This document shows positions 25,770 through 38,054 of a stretch of 64,000 nt of DNA, piece after piece. The first letter of the stretch is position 1; each line of letters opens with the position of its first letter. The notes beneath the pieces were generated by a model. That model did not search any database, had not been told where the DNA came from, and saw only the letters and a list, made by a program, of their open reading frames with translations. This DNA comes from Fusarium oxysporum f. sp. lycopersici 4287. Lineage: Eukaryota > Ascomycota > Sordariomycetes > Hypocreales > Nectriaceae. Position numbers and translations under genes: made by a program. The stretch spans positions 2,099,071 through 2,163,070 of the forward strand of contig NC_030994.1 in assembly GCF_000149955.1 (NCBI RefSeq). The letters are read 5' to 3'.

Positions 25770-28326
25770 GATGGATATCTCTCAAGTCTTGGCTTTCGAA
25801 GAGTAGCGTGAGAATACAGAGCCAAGACGGGAGCGAGCAAACGAAGGGAGGGGATAGTTTATGAGGAATAAGCGGACTAGGTAAGCTAAGGTAACAGGGC
25901 AATCTTGTTTTTGTTTAGTATCATCAGCTCAGACATGGGGAGCAGGTTCCTGCATTATGTGACATCACCAGCAACCAGGTATCTCAGTCATCGGATATTT
26001 CCTATTGGCTCGTTCAACAAGCAAGCTTGGGGGGTTAAGAAAAGCACAGAATTAGACAAACTCCGTCCTTCTCGTTGTAATACTTGTACATTTATTTACA
26101 GTTCCAAGACAAATTGCTGAAGACGATCCAGACCAAGTCTATTATCTTGGACTTCTTTAGAGTTTCTACGATATTTACAATGGCATATTCGTGAAGAAAC
26201 GCGGACGTTGGCAAATCTTGGCATTCATGACATCACGACACTAATTCTCCGATCCGTCGGATCCGAATGCCGATCTAGACGGGATCTTCCAACTTCCCCA
26301 CACAACGATTGACTTTAGATCTTGAACTTACCTGAAAACTTGTCCCCAAACATGGCAGCTAGTGTATCTAGATTGCTCCGGTCCTGTCCGAATGTTAGCA
26401 CTTGTCCAATCATCAGAAGAAATGGGTAGACTTATCCCCTCACCGCGGGGGGCTGTCCTCCACACCATTTTCAGGCGAGAGAACAGCCAGGACTACCGTA
26501 CCCAACAAGGCCTGTCCTAGATCCAACAATACAACCCAGCTTCAACAGTGCGACACAGAATTGTGAGACTCAACTCGATGGAAGGGTCTTTCACAACACC
26601 AGACAAGCACGAAACTTTGACTCCAACTCGAGATGGGTCCCGGTGATGCTTCCAACACCAACCACAAGTATCCTCCTGCAATAACGGCCATTGCAAAGGT
26701 GAAGACTGTTTCGTGAGCTGACAATTCCATAATGATCCAATACCTTCGCAAACACGACTCCACCAAAAGTTGTCATGGCAGAACGCAGTCTGAAAACCCA
26801 CCGACACTGACAAGAGAACTCCTTCTGTATGATTCGCGCTGCCAACTAGGACTAGTTTTTGATTCCTCTCCAAAGTTCTCGCCAGCGAGAGATATGGAGG
26901 GCGTTGACGGGTGGACAAAAGACATCCATAAAAACCACCCTTTCGTCTCAGTTCAACCTTTCGGCGGACCTGAGGGACCTGTTTAGACCTTCTGATCCTT
27001 GCAGGCTTGCTGGCGCCCATCATGACCAAGGGATTGAGACCCATGGCTGGAGGTTAATGCGCTTGGTCAGACCAGACGCGGAGCGTCACACACCGGTAGT
27101 AAGTGATGTGGTGTGGACCAGTGTGCGAACGGGTTGGGTGGATGTGAAGTAGTGCAGCAACGCGCCATGCCATGAACAGCTTTGAAGGACCGGGGACTAT
27201 ACGATTGGCAAGATATGTCAGTCGCCGAATTTCTGTGTGTTTCCGCGAGTTGCCCGCTGCACCAGATGGAATTACCCTAACTGGCGGTTCCGGCAAGCGA
27301 AAACTCGGGACATGAATGAAATTCATTGACTGGCTGTTTGAAGGCCAGATCGAAGCCCCACTTCTCAGCTGCTTGGGCGTAATGGGCAAGCTAGCAGTGT
27401 GACCAAGTGGTCAGACTAGTTCCATCTCCAAGACCCAGGGCTAGAGCTAATCGCAACGACTAGACGGTCTACTTTTGACCAATGTGCTGGTTCCAGCGGA
27501 AAGGGCTGACGAGCGTCCTCAGACCAGAGGCTCTTACCAAACGACTCATGGCACCGATCCTCTCGCGCACCCAAACGGTGACTGGACTGCCCTCCTCGCC
27601 TGTCCGTCGGCAGTAGCGCCACCAGTCAATCATCCAACTTTTCAGCGGGCATGATGACAGCTGGTGCTTCACCGGCATAAAAGACGACTTGGACGACAAG
27701 AGCGCAAAACTTGATAACCAGATATCTTCTTAGGGTTAAGTTCCGAGCCTCGTTCACCCGCCCGCTTGGTACGTCCTATACAGGACGCGCTACCCACCAT
27801 AATCCGGCTGCGGCATTCACGAGGTCCTGTTACAGGCTCGAGAGCGGCATATGGAAGGGTAACCAAATGATGCGGGTGCCTACGATAGGATCCCTTGCGA
27901 GAAACGAGGACCGGAGGACTGTGGGGGAGGCGTCGCGCGTGTTGGATGGAGTGAAGGAGCTCATCTTGACCGCATCGGGAGCTTCAGAAAGCTGATCTGT
28001 ATGAATCTTACCTTTTGGCGGGTGTCGTATCTCCAGTAGAGAATCCTAGAAACTGAACAGCATCACGAAGTGGTTGTTGACTGAGAAAGTCGAGTTCAAC
28101 ACACTGAGAGATAGACGCGATGAAATATGTGGGCCTCCACTGCAAACGCGCCTGCACGTGACTGATCCAGCCTCTTCACAGTACATACAGTGTGGAGTGC
28201 ACATGAAGGCTGGAGCTCTTGGATCATGATGACAAACACCCTATACCAATTGACTTTTTCTCGTTTCTATTCTTCTCACCTCACCTATACATCTATTTGA
28301 AGCTTATCATTAACCTCTGGCGCAGC
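25770..28326. other. Intergenic region, 2.6 kb
   Basis: Divergent promoters of the DUF2183 gene (minus) and rtp1 (plus). The longest ORF, 26517-27044 on the minus strand, shows no domain and no splice structure and was not accepted. Nothing else is recognised. Confidence 0.5.
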
Positions 28327-31148
28327 ATGGCAAGCTCGTCATCTTCTGCTGCTGCACACCCGAAAATACTCGAGGAGATAGTAGAGGCAGGTAAAAAAGC
28401 TTTTGATCCAAATAATGATGCCAGCACTCGGGCATCGGGCCTCGAAGCATATGACAAACTCATCGAAAGGTGAGATGCAACTCTGACTGCAATCATGTAT
28501 CTTAATATCAGGGCACTAACAGACTACAAGAACGCCAGTCTGGAAACTCTTGCCTGCCCTAAACACACTTATTAAGCCATCAGTTCTTCCACAATGGCTA
28601 CGAGATCCTCTGGTCCAGACTCTCACCCTCCTTCCTCTACGCCCAACTGGTGTCCGTGGAACCATGGAATTTGTCTTCTCAGTACACCCTAGCAATGTTG
28701 GCAGAACTCCAGATGCAAAGGCTGGGCCACAGAAGCAAGGAGCTAGCATAACACACGAAGGTGTCGCCGTTGCAACGAAACTTCTCTCATCAGTTCCAAC
28801 CAGTATGACAGCGGAAGCGTGGTTCGAAGGCATCTCAGGACAGTTGTTTGAGCTCATCGATGGAACTGCTGGCCCTGAACTCGCGAAAACCGCTTCTCAG
28901 ATCGTAGGTTATGGTGTGTTGGGGAACAAGCAATATGGTGCACCTGGTGAGTAATAGCAGACAACCTCCATAAGCAAGACTAAACTCAGAAATAGGATCT
29001 CCCGGTTGGAATGCATTTGTTCAGCCCCTAGTCCAGGATATAAATCCGACATTACGATCGATGGCCAACCCTGATTCTACTACCATTAAGCAAGAAGACG
29101 AGGAAATTGTTGATCTCAGCCGTGATCGTGTTCTCGTCACCTCCCAATCTCTCAAAACATCGCTACAGCGCCTCAAGACTCTCGTGATGTCCAATTCTTC
29201 ACCTGGGCTATGCAGACGTCTCCTTAGGCTTGTATTAGTACAGATATGGGTTCTCGCTTCGTGGCAAAACCCACCTCCTAGTACGGAAGAGAACTTTGTT
29301 CAGCCTGCGAGGGCACTGCTACAGGCCTATTTGAGGATATTCGGTAATTCTGAAAGTGTCAGACCATTTGTTCGAAACTTCCTCTGCAGAGGCGCCACAG
29401 AAGGAAGTGAAAAGCCTTGGGAGTACCGACTCAAAGGTAAAGGCGATATTGAGATCACAGAGCCTCGTGGACTTGATTCAAACTCAGGCATCGAGTTGAA
29501 CTGGAACGAACTCGAAGACAAAGCAGCTAAGCTGGTTGAGTTCATAACCACATCGTGCTCGGTCACAGAGGTGTCATCCATCTTCTTGAGCCTCCTAAAG
29601 CGCTGGATTGAAACAGCAGACAAACCAAATGATGAGATCAAAATTGATCTGCGTCCTAAGGATGAAAAGGCAGACTCACCTCTGCAAAATCTTTTCGAGG
29701 TCACTATTCTACATAAGCTGATGGACAAGGCTCCAGAAAAGCTCGTGAGCCAGTTTGATCAGCTGCTAGGGTTGGTATGCGAAGTTCTTACTGCAGATAC
29801 TCAGTCGAGGCTAGCAGATGACCTACTCGCTGTGGTACTGAGCTTACTGAATCTGGTCATCACTGCACCGACATTCCAGAAATCCCACATTAAACCAGAA
29901 GAGCTCATGATTGTAGAGAGTTCCCTGGAACGATTGAGCAATGAAGATAGGCCACAATTGTCACCTACAGCAAGGAACCTAGCGCTGCTTCTTAAGTACC
30001 GAGACGAAATGGAGCAGGATGATATCTCTGCCTCGGCCCCCAGCACCCGGCAGATCGAAGATCAGAGGACATATAAATTGGCCATGGAATATGTTACCGG
30101 GGGCGATGATAATCCAGCCCCCATCGTGTCTGAAGGATTGAACCTGCTTTCTGGTCTGATACTTAAAGACAGCCCAATCCTCGACATCCCTGCAGTTGCC
30201 GTGCTCTTGTCGACCCTACTCGAGAATAACGACGACTACATAAACCTTCGAGTCATCAAAGTTTATACTCAGCTGGCCAACAAACATCCTAAATCGGCAG
30301 TTCAAGAGCTTCTAGACCACTACTTAGACCCACAGGAAAAGTCTACGACGGATGTTCGGCTGCGGTTTGGAGAAGCTTTACTGCAAGTGATCCAGCGACT
30401 AGGGGAAACCTTTACCGGTGATGTTGCACGCCAAGTTAGCGAGACCTTGCTGTCCATCGCTGGACGTCGTGGATATCGAGCCAAAACTATGGCTAAACAA
30501 GCTCGTGATGAGAAGCTCAGAAAGCTGAAGAAGAAAAAGGAGGATGGCGATGATGATATGGACTTGGATGAAGAAGAAGTGACTGAAGAACAGAGGGCTA
30601 GAAATGACATTTTGGCTCAAATTCTCCAAGGATGGGAAAGTAAGAGAGGCGCAGAAGACGTTCGAATACGAACTTCTGCCTTGTCAATCTTTGGCGCTGC
30701 TATCGAAACGAACATAGGAGGCATTGGGCCAACGCTCGTATCTGGTAGCGTTGACCTTTGCATCAATATCCTAGCAATGGAACGAGAGATGGAGACGGCA
30801 ATTCTACGAAGAGCTGCCATCCTGAACGTGTTAAGTTTTGTGAGGGCCCTCGACGCTGCTAAGGAGTCTGGCAGGAAACTTGGCTTTGGTCTGACTGACG
30901 AGAGCCGAGACGATATTGTGAGGACACTGCAATATGTGGCTCAAACGGACAACGATGGACTGGTCCAACAGCATGCAAAGGACGTGGTTGAAAGCCTTGA
31001 GAACTGGCAAATGGCGAGCATCCTCCCGCCGCAAGAGTCAACAAGCAGTCCAGGACTCACGCAGCTGGCGGGCCTCCATGTCAACCCCGGCGGAACTTTG
31101 GTGGACGCAGCTGGGAAGCCTCGGCCACGAATTGAGGAGGTGGAATAA
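28327..31148 (+). CDS. rtp1: Rtp1/TANGO6-type RNA polymerase II assembly and import factor
   Basis: Three exons (28327-28469, 28531-28946, 28996-31148; introns 61 and 49 nt), 903 residues. Rtp1 is a HEAT-repeat-rich cytoplasmic factor needed for assembly and nuclear import of RNA polymerase II in yeast. The protein is almost wholly helical, with repeated Leu-rich HEAT-like blocks. The stretch VRLRFGEALLQVIQRLGE and the following SETLLSIAGRRGYRAKTMA match the RTP1 C1 region. A basic then acidic linker (KLRKLKKKKEDGDDDMD) follows. The segment RIRTSALSIFGAAIETN through AILRRAAILNVLSFVRAL matches the C2 region. Start ATG 28327 is preferred because the longer frame upstream has no ATG. Family assignment is from remembered motifs and not from a search. 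Confidence 0.82.
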
Positions 31149-34100
31149 AAGACGGGATGAATGGGTGCGTCCAAGAGATCGAGGGGATATCCAGGTCCCA
31201 CGCTACCCGAGTACGGTAAATGATTGGCAATCTCGGTGTCTACCTGATCGGAAATCACAACAGGGCGCAGCGCATTTGAGTTGTGGATAGTGACACCATG
31301 TAGGATTTGAGGTTCCCTGGAGATGCAGCCAACTGCAGCTGACGACAGGGCTAGAATTGGCATGGTTCAAAGTAACTCGGCGCATAAAGAGCCTCATGAT
31401 GGATGTGACCGTGCCTTGAAGATGAGATGAGATTCGCAGTCAGCATATCCCGACAGTCTATTTAGCATGTATCAAGCATAAGTTGGGACTTTGGTCAACA
31501 GCAGAACCGCCCGCCAAGGCCAAGTCTGCCTATGAGCATGAGTGATTACCGAGACGAGACGAGATGAGATGAGCGATTGCGCGGCTTGAATGTTTAAAAT
31601 GAGCCGAATAATAAACATTCTCGTAAAAATCTAGAAAAGGAGTCAAAAAGCGTTCCTAGAATTTTAAACCCTTGCTTGGGGTGTTTTTGATATATGAAGA
31701 CGACAACGACATTATCGAGATGACAAGCCGTCAACGTGCCATGAACAAGCCGTTGGAACCGCGAAGGACAGAAGAGGTAAGAGGTAATTTACGAGTGGGG
31801 AAACAAAGTTGGTAACTCGTTATTCTGCGACAAGACGAGACAGGGACCAAGGGGTTTTGATGAAACGACAGGGATGGTATCGGGGGACGGGTTGGCCGGA
31901 GGCGGCTGAGAAGTGAAACATATACGAAAGGACGTGGCTTTTCTGAAGTCTTCTATGAGACATATTCCTCGTAAAATATGTGCAACTTGGGGATCTGGAT
32001 CTATTAGTTGATGACTGATATTGGAGTCAGAGACTGACAAGATGGAGATGACAGTCTGTGGTACCTGCATATTGATGCAAAATTGCCTCATCCAAGCAAG
32101 CAAAACTTAGATCAACGCTGTCAGAGCCTGTTGGAAAGCATAACGAGAATTTAATTACCAGATTGGGTAACCAACACCGTCCAGTGACCAGTCTGGCTGG
32201 CTGATTCTATTCTGGAGGATCGGCAATTGATGGCCATTTCTAGTTATGATCTACCCATGTGCCTCTGTACGACTCGACCAATCTTCTCTACGAATCTACT
32301 ATTATTAGAGGTTAGTGTAGGAACTGTAGTTCATTGATTGCCGTATGCCGATGAGGCTTAGCTACCAGTCTCAGATCACTCGTCACAGCCATGGTCTCTA
32401 GTCAGAAAAGAACAGAAAAGGTCGGAAGTTGGAACCCGGGATCTGAGTCATTCTAGATCCGAGGAAATGCTTGGCAGGGAAGAAAAGATCTCTTTTGGTG
32501 GAAGCCTGCATAAGAGAGTGGATTCTGTCTGACTCTGCCAAATCGCGGTCAAGCAAGCAAGGGACTTGTTTCTGGGTTTTTCTTTCCAACAACTTCTCAG
32601 CTTGCCAGGGACAGTCTCGACATGTGAGGAAAATGTTTGACTTTTGGGTTCTAGGCTCTTCGTTTCCTTGACGATGGACCTCCTTGGAGTAGCAAGACTG
32701 CGCCAGGATGACATGGACATTGCTTCAAAGACTCGGGAATCTCTGGTATCCGGTGATGGCTCGAGTTTTAGTTGTCAGAGTTACACTAATCCTGCGTGCC
32801 AGGTTTGTCGATCCCGTCGGACATTTCTAGTGGTATAGACAGGCACGCACGGCGGCATATTGCAGGTTCTGGCGTTTACAGCGCACAAGGCTGAAATTAC
32901 CTCGCTGACTAGCAGTACCAGGAGGAGTCTCACCGCATACATACAACCCGACTACATAGGGGTAAATGTGCACAGCAGCAGTTACAGACTCTAGGTAAAT
33001 AAGCAGCCTCACCTGATTTACGCGCTGTTGTCTATGCTGTGCAACATGCGTACAGATAGAGAATAGCTGGCGCTCCTCGAAACATTCGTCACTTGACGAT
33101 GATTGTGGGCATTTCTCATTCGCCGCCTTAAACCAAAATGTGGCGGGCGCCAGAACAACGAAATCTCGGGATGGCGGTGATTAAGAGTTTGGAGGTTTAA
33201 TTGGCCCGCGTGGCGTCTCAGGTTCTGCACGGTACCTGCATAAAGTGACGTGGTGGCGTTGTCTTGGGGAGAGAATACCTTACATAAAGGATGAACAACG
33301 CAAGAGAGTGAAAACATAACTTTTTGTGTCATTTATCAGCGAGAGTCAACATATGTATCAAGTAATTGTCGTCCAACAACATGAGAATACCCATGATCAT
33401 GCTCAGATATAGCATGAACAATCATCAAAATCAACCAAGGTTCAAGTGAACTGGAATAATATCGCTAAATTGCAGGGTGCTCGCTCACCAAAAAGCGCTT
33501 CCTTAGCCCCAAGCCCCCCTGGTCAGGCACCCCGTGGACCCTGGCCCGAGAAGCCTACCGCGCCCCTGAACCATTCCTCTTGAGGCAAGAGCTAGAACGC
33601 CCCACCGACATCTGAACCTCAACCTTCTCCAACGGTTGGTCTTGACTCTTCCATCATCTCCAATCAAATCACATCCATGTTCATCTCAACAACGTCAACG
33701 CCGCAGCAACCGACCAACCCGCCCAAGCAAGATGAAGGACACGCTCATCACGAAAGGTTACTATGAATAAGCCTCTCTAGCTCAGGTGCATGGTCCTAGC
33801 CCTGGCACTGGCTCGTCGCTTAGTCTGTCGCTACTCCTATCGTTCAGCTATACTGTACGCATGCGTGGCATTCGCTCTCAATGATCCTTCGCGATAATCA
33901 CATCTCCTCCAGCTGCAGAGAGCCGAAGATGGCTCACCAGTCGCTGGAGGGAACGTGCCCAAGTGGGTACATCTCCCTCTCATTCTGATCAAGGCCCAAA
34001 CTCGAGATGCAGACCCTGGCCCTCTCTTAATCCAAGGGGCCTCCTGGTGGACCACAACACCACCCATGCTCAAAGCATCTTGGCAGTCCGGCGTTTTGTG

Positions 34101-34524
34101 GTTGCAGTCTACTCCCCTGCAAGAGACATTGAGCTAAAAAAGAGGCGTTCCAGCCCAGTTGGTACTACGCCCCCGACTCTGGTTTCTCTTAATATCTAAC
34201 GCTTCCTGCCTCACCTCAGATCCGGCTTTTCAGTCTTGTCTATCACAACCACCACACTCGTTCAGTCTCTATCGTGACTTTCCATTCATTTCCGGCTTCT
34301 GCCATTACGATCCTTCCAGCATTACAGCAACCAGCGTTTCTCACGTTCCAACTCTATCCTTTCTTTTAGTGAAGCAAAACTGTGTCTTGCTCGCTGCCCG
34401 ACTGTGGAATTGACTTCTACGGCCATTTGAATCGCATCGCAAACCGTTGTCATAGACAAATCTGAAGCTACCGCAAAAACAAACCACTTAACCAAATCAC
34501 ATCCAAACCGCCTCAATCTTCAAA
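31149..34524. other. Intergenic region, 3.4 kb
   Basis: No credible coding exon. Short GAGAC/GATGA repeats occur near 31550-31575. The last kilobase is C/T-rich and should hold the promoter and leader of the strongly codon-biased secreted protein gene. Confidence 0.5.
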
Positions 34525-35595
34525 ATGAAGTCCGTCGTCGCTTCCATCGGCATGCTTGCCGCCGTGGCCAACGCCTACAACTTCCCCCACCACGCCCACT
34601 ACCGCCGCGACAATGGTACCGACACCCAGACCACTCTGACCGTCAAGACCACTGTCGTCGAGACCATCACCAGCTGCGCTCCTACCGTCACCAACTGCCC
34701 CGCTCGTGACCACACTGCCATTGCTCAGCTCCCCGAGTCCGACAAGGTCACCTACGTTGAGACCAACACCGTCATCCTCACTGAGGTTGTCTGCCCCGTC
34801 GCTGACGCCAGCTCTATCTACACCTCCGTCCTCCACGACGCTGAGACTGGTGGTGTTACTGGCAAGACCCTCACTGCCCCTTATACCGCTTCCGTCCCCA
34901 TGACCACTGGCGGTGCTTACCCCCCTCCTAAGGAGGGCGACAAGACCGTCGTTTCCGACTACACCACTGAGCAGGTTGTCACTCTTACCCAGGGTGACGA
35001 GACCATCACCACCACCATCCACAAGACTCTCCAGACCACCATCACCGTCCCTGCTGGCCCTGAGGTCACCGACGACGGCTCCAAGGGTAACGGCACCCCC
35101 GAGGATGATACCACCACCACCACCACTAAGACCAAGACTGGCACTGTCACCAAGACCATTGAGCGCGTTGGTGAGACCAACCCCGCTTCCGGCGGTGACA
35201 ACGGCTACAGCACCGGCAAGAGTGAGGAGGAGGGCTCCAAGGGTACTGGCAACGGTTCCGGTAACGGATCCAACAACGGTGGCTCCGGCTCCGGCAACGG
35301 TAACGGTGAGTGTGTCCCTGAGACCGTCACTGTCACCGCCCCTGCCTCCACTGTCTACGTCACTGTTGTCCCTGAGGCCAGCAAGACCGGCAGCTCTGAT
35401 GATGCCACCATCACTGACAAGGCTGTTGGTGGTGATGACTCCGAGGATGATGACTCTGAGGACGACGATGACGAGGAGTTCTGCGACACCACCACCACCC
35501 TCGAGGCTACCGTCACCGTTGTCCCTTACCCCGTCAACAACACTGCCACCGGTGGCTACGCTAAGCCCACTGGCTTCTCTCGCCGTCTCCGATAA
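34525..35595 (+). CDS. Thr-rich secreted / cell-wall-type protein
   Basis: Single exon, 356 residues. MKSVVASIGMLAAVANA is a signal peptide, and a dibasic site (YRRDN) just after it could be cut by a Kex2-type protease. The mature part is rich in Thr, Val and Ser with repeated TVTV-type strands, a Gly/Asn/Ser-rich linker (about residues 232-261) and an acidic run (EDDDSEDDDDEE). Isolated Cys-Pro pairs recur (SCAPTVTNCPA, VVCPV). It ends FSRRLR with no hydrophobic tail, so a GPI anchor is unlikely. Codons are almost all C-ending at the third position, a sign of high expression, which also creates long open frames on other strands. No domain is recognised; a structural wall or matrix protein is the likely role. 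Confidence 0.85.
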   Translation: MKSVVASIGMLAAVANAYNFPHHAHYRRDNGTDTQTTLTVKTTVVETITSCAPTVTNCPARDHTAIAQLPESDKVTYVETNTVILTEVVCPVADASSIYTSVLHDAETGGVTGKTLTAPYTASVPMTTGGAYPPPKEGDKTVVSDYTTEQVVTLTQGDETITTTIHKTLQTTITVPAGPEVTDDGSKGNGTPEDDTTTTTTKTKTGTVTKTIERVGETNPASGGDNGYSTGKSEEEGSKGTGNGSGNGSNNGGSGSGNGNGECVPETVTVTAPASTVYVTVVPEASKTGSSDDATITDKAVGGDDSEDDDSEDDDDEEFCDTTTTLEATVTVVPYPVNNTATGGYAKPTGFSRRLR

Positions 35596-36217
35596 ATGTC
35601 TTGAGACAACTCATATATGAAGTCTCTGTACATTACTCACCATTTGGTCACTTCTTGGTTAGGCATCTAGTGGAAGGGGGAATATCTTTGTATAGGTCAA
35701 CTACTCTCCTGGATGTATGACAATTTACTTTTTTTTTGCTGCTTCCTTCTTCAAAATCAATTCAATGAGAATCATGAACTTTCGTCTTATCTGGTCCACT
35801 CAACAAATACCCTCCCGGGTTACTTGGTCTTGTTCCCTTTTGACTGTAGCACGGATGGGGTTGGTATATTGAAGCGCTTGTAGATAGATAGACTTGGGTT
35901 ATGCTTATCTGGAATGTCGGTTCCATAGACCGCTTCCTGTCTCATTGAGTCTTATACACATATACATCTTGCTTTTCATACCACATATCCTTCCTGCTGA
36001 AGATGTAGTTGTGTAGATGTGAGACAACATAAGCAATAAATATGAATACAATGCCCTTAACAATGGCTTTAAAAAAACACATTTCTGGGTATTATCTGTA
36101 CCTCCACCCCATGCGTTTATGCAAACTCATCCAAACCGTAATCCCAACGCCTTGCTCATCCATTCATGCATAGCCCCAAATAGCTTATTTCATCATCTCA
36201 TTTCTTGCACAGAGCAC
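35596..36217. other. Convergent 3' flanks
   Basis: 622 bases between two convergent genes. AT-rich with T and A runs, as expected for 3' ends and polyadenylation regions. No ORF of interest. Confidence 0.5.
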
Positions 36218-38054
36218 TTATCCAAGGACAACCTGCTCATAAGCTCCTTCATCTAGATACCGCTGCAACACATCCTGTAAAGCAGCTTTTGTCCGACTCA
36301 GTTGTGGTGTGAGCCCATCAGCTTGTTGGAGGTTACCACGGATGCTTTCGACGTGGTCTGCTAGTTGCAGGGCTATAGGCTCAAGAGGTGTATCGACAAT
36401 GTCCTGCTTTTGTGAGTTCTCCGGACATAAGCTAATGTCATGGAACAAACTTACCTTGAGACTTCCCTCATCTTTGGTGTCAGTAACAAAAGTTGTATCC
36501 TGATCCTTACTGGCTGGCCTTGATGTCGGTGCCAGAACATGAGCTTTTCGAAACAAATCCTTCCGCTCTCTTGTCTGCGCCCTCGCATTTGCCTCCAAGT
36601 TCCTCAGCTCTTCATAATCTCTCTCAAGCTCTCTCTCTATCCTCTCCTTCTCCGTCTTCAACAAGTCAACTGCATGCATCCCGGGCACAAGCTGTCTCTC
36701 TAACGCCGCCTTGCCATCGAGCACCGCCTCAAAATCAAGCTCCAACGCACGACCCCCATCAGCATCTAGGCGCCGTTTTGTAGTCTTTGATGAATTCCCA
36801 GGCGGGAAGGGTAGACCACGGGCGAGTTTACGTTCCATGCGGCGGTAGACAAGATGTAATGCTGCAGAGGCGTGGGTGCGTCGGTTGTTTGTTGGGGCCA
36901 TACGTTGCAGGATAGGTTGTTGGGCGAGTTTGAGGATGGATTTAGTAGTGGGAAGTGATGCGCCCGATAGACCGGTCCAGTCTGCGGCGATTTTGGAGGA
37001 GCGGATTGTGCGTTTGAAGGGAGCGATGTGAATGTATGGCTTTGGCGGAGAGGCGAGAGATTCGCCTGAATCGGAGAGTGCATCGTCTTTCTCTTTGCCA
37101 CGACGTTTCTTTTTATTCGTCTCTTGTTGCTCTTCTTGTGGTTCATCCGCGTTCTCAGTTGATGGTCTTCCCCCTTTTGGGCGACCGCGCTTCTTGGGAG
37201 CTTCTTCAGGTTGATCTTCTGCGTTTTCCTGTGCTGCACGATCCTTCTTCTTCTTGGACTTTTCGGCCTTGCTGCCCTTGCTATTGGCATCTTCGCCGAG
37301 ATCGCGCCGAGAATTTTGTGGACTTCGTCGTGGTTGCTCCTCTTCTTCAGGTTCAGGCTCGGGCTCTTTCGCTTCACGTCGCCGTCTCTTTCGGGGTGCT
37401 GGTGCTGGTTCTGCCTCTGGTTCTTCCGGCTCGGGTTCAGGTTGTTGAGCTGCCTTGCGGCCCTTTTTTCGTGATTGGGGCTCCTCCTCTGGCTGCTCTT
37501 CCGGCTCTTCAATCTGTTTCTCCTTCGACTTCTTCTTTCGTTTTTGCTTTCCAGCATCTTCTGCTTCCTCCTCAGGCTCCTCATTCTGATTCCTTTCGAG
37601 AGATGGGCGTCCGCGCTTCCTCTTTGGTTGGGCTGTCTCCTCTACCATTTCTGGCTCAGCCTCTCGCTCATCCTGATTCTTCTCTAGCGAAGGGCGACCG
37701 CGTTTTCGTTTCGGTTGCGCTGCATTTTCTGTAGTCTTTTCCGCATTCTTATCCTCAAGTGAAGGTCGACCACGCTTCTTTTTAGGTTTCTCCGCCTGCG
37801 CTACTGCTTCCTCGGGCGCATCTTCTTGCACTTTTTTCTTTGGTCGTCCTCGTTGTTTCGGACGCGCAGCTTCTTCGACATTGGCTTCGTACTCGTCTGG
37901 TCGATCTTGCGACGCGCTTGGGGCTTGTTTGGACGCGTTTGCAGGCCTACCGCGCTTGCGCCCTTGCGGTTTTGGATCTGGAGCCTATCAAAGAGAGTGC
38001 ATGTTAATCGCGATGGTCGTGTGAGTGGATATCTGTTGCTCTTTTACTTACCAT
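36218..38054 (-). CDS. CENP-Q/Fta7-type kinetochore protein with AT-hooks
   Basis: The model is 38054-38052 (ATG only), then 37984-36455 and 36403-36218, 572 residues. Intron 1 (67 nt) follows the start codon directly. Intron 2 (51 nt, GTAAGT...GCAG) has no stop and keeps the frame. The N-terminal half is charged and carries at least six RGRP AT-hook cores (for example RKRGRPA, KQRGRPK and three copies of RGRPSLE). The C-terminal half has SILKLAQQPILQRM, LVYRRMERKLARGLPFPPG, a coiled coil (TEKERIERELERDYEELRNLEANARAQ) and a final helix, as in the CENP-Q domain (Fta7, COMA-type inner kinetochore complex). CENP-Q pairs with CENP-U to link centromeric chromatin to outer kinetochore. AT-hooks should bind the minor groove of AT-rich DNA. 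Confidence 0.8.

Noticed and set aside
26517..27044. Minus-strand ORF of 175 codons
   Set aside because: Composition rich in Cys, Trp and Ser without pattern; no homology recognised.
27739..27750. TTAGGGTTAAG, telomere-like
   Set aside because: Only a single TTAGGG unit is present; no array, so not an interstitial telomere.
34513..35022. Minus-strand Gly/Val-rich ORF over the secreted protein gene
   Set aside because: It mirrors the C-ending codon bias of the real plus-strand gene and has no independent support.
36766..37734. Large ORFs in other frames over the CENP-Q gene
   Set aside because: They arise from the repetitive Lys/Arg/Glu-rich coding sequence and do not match any family.
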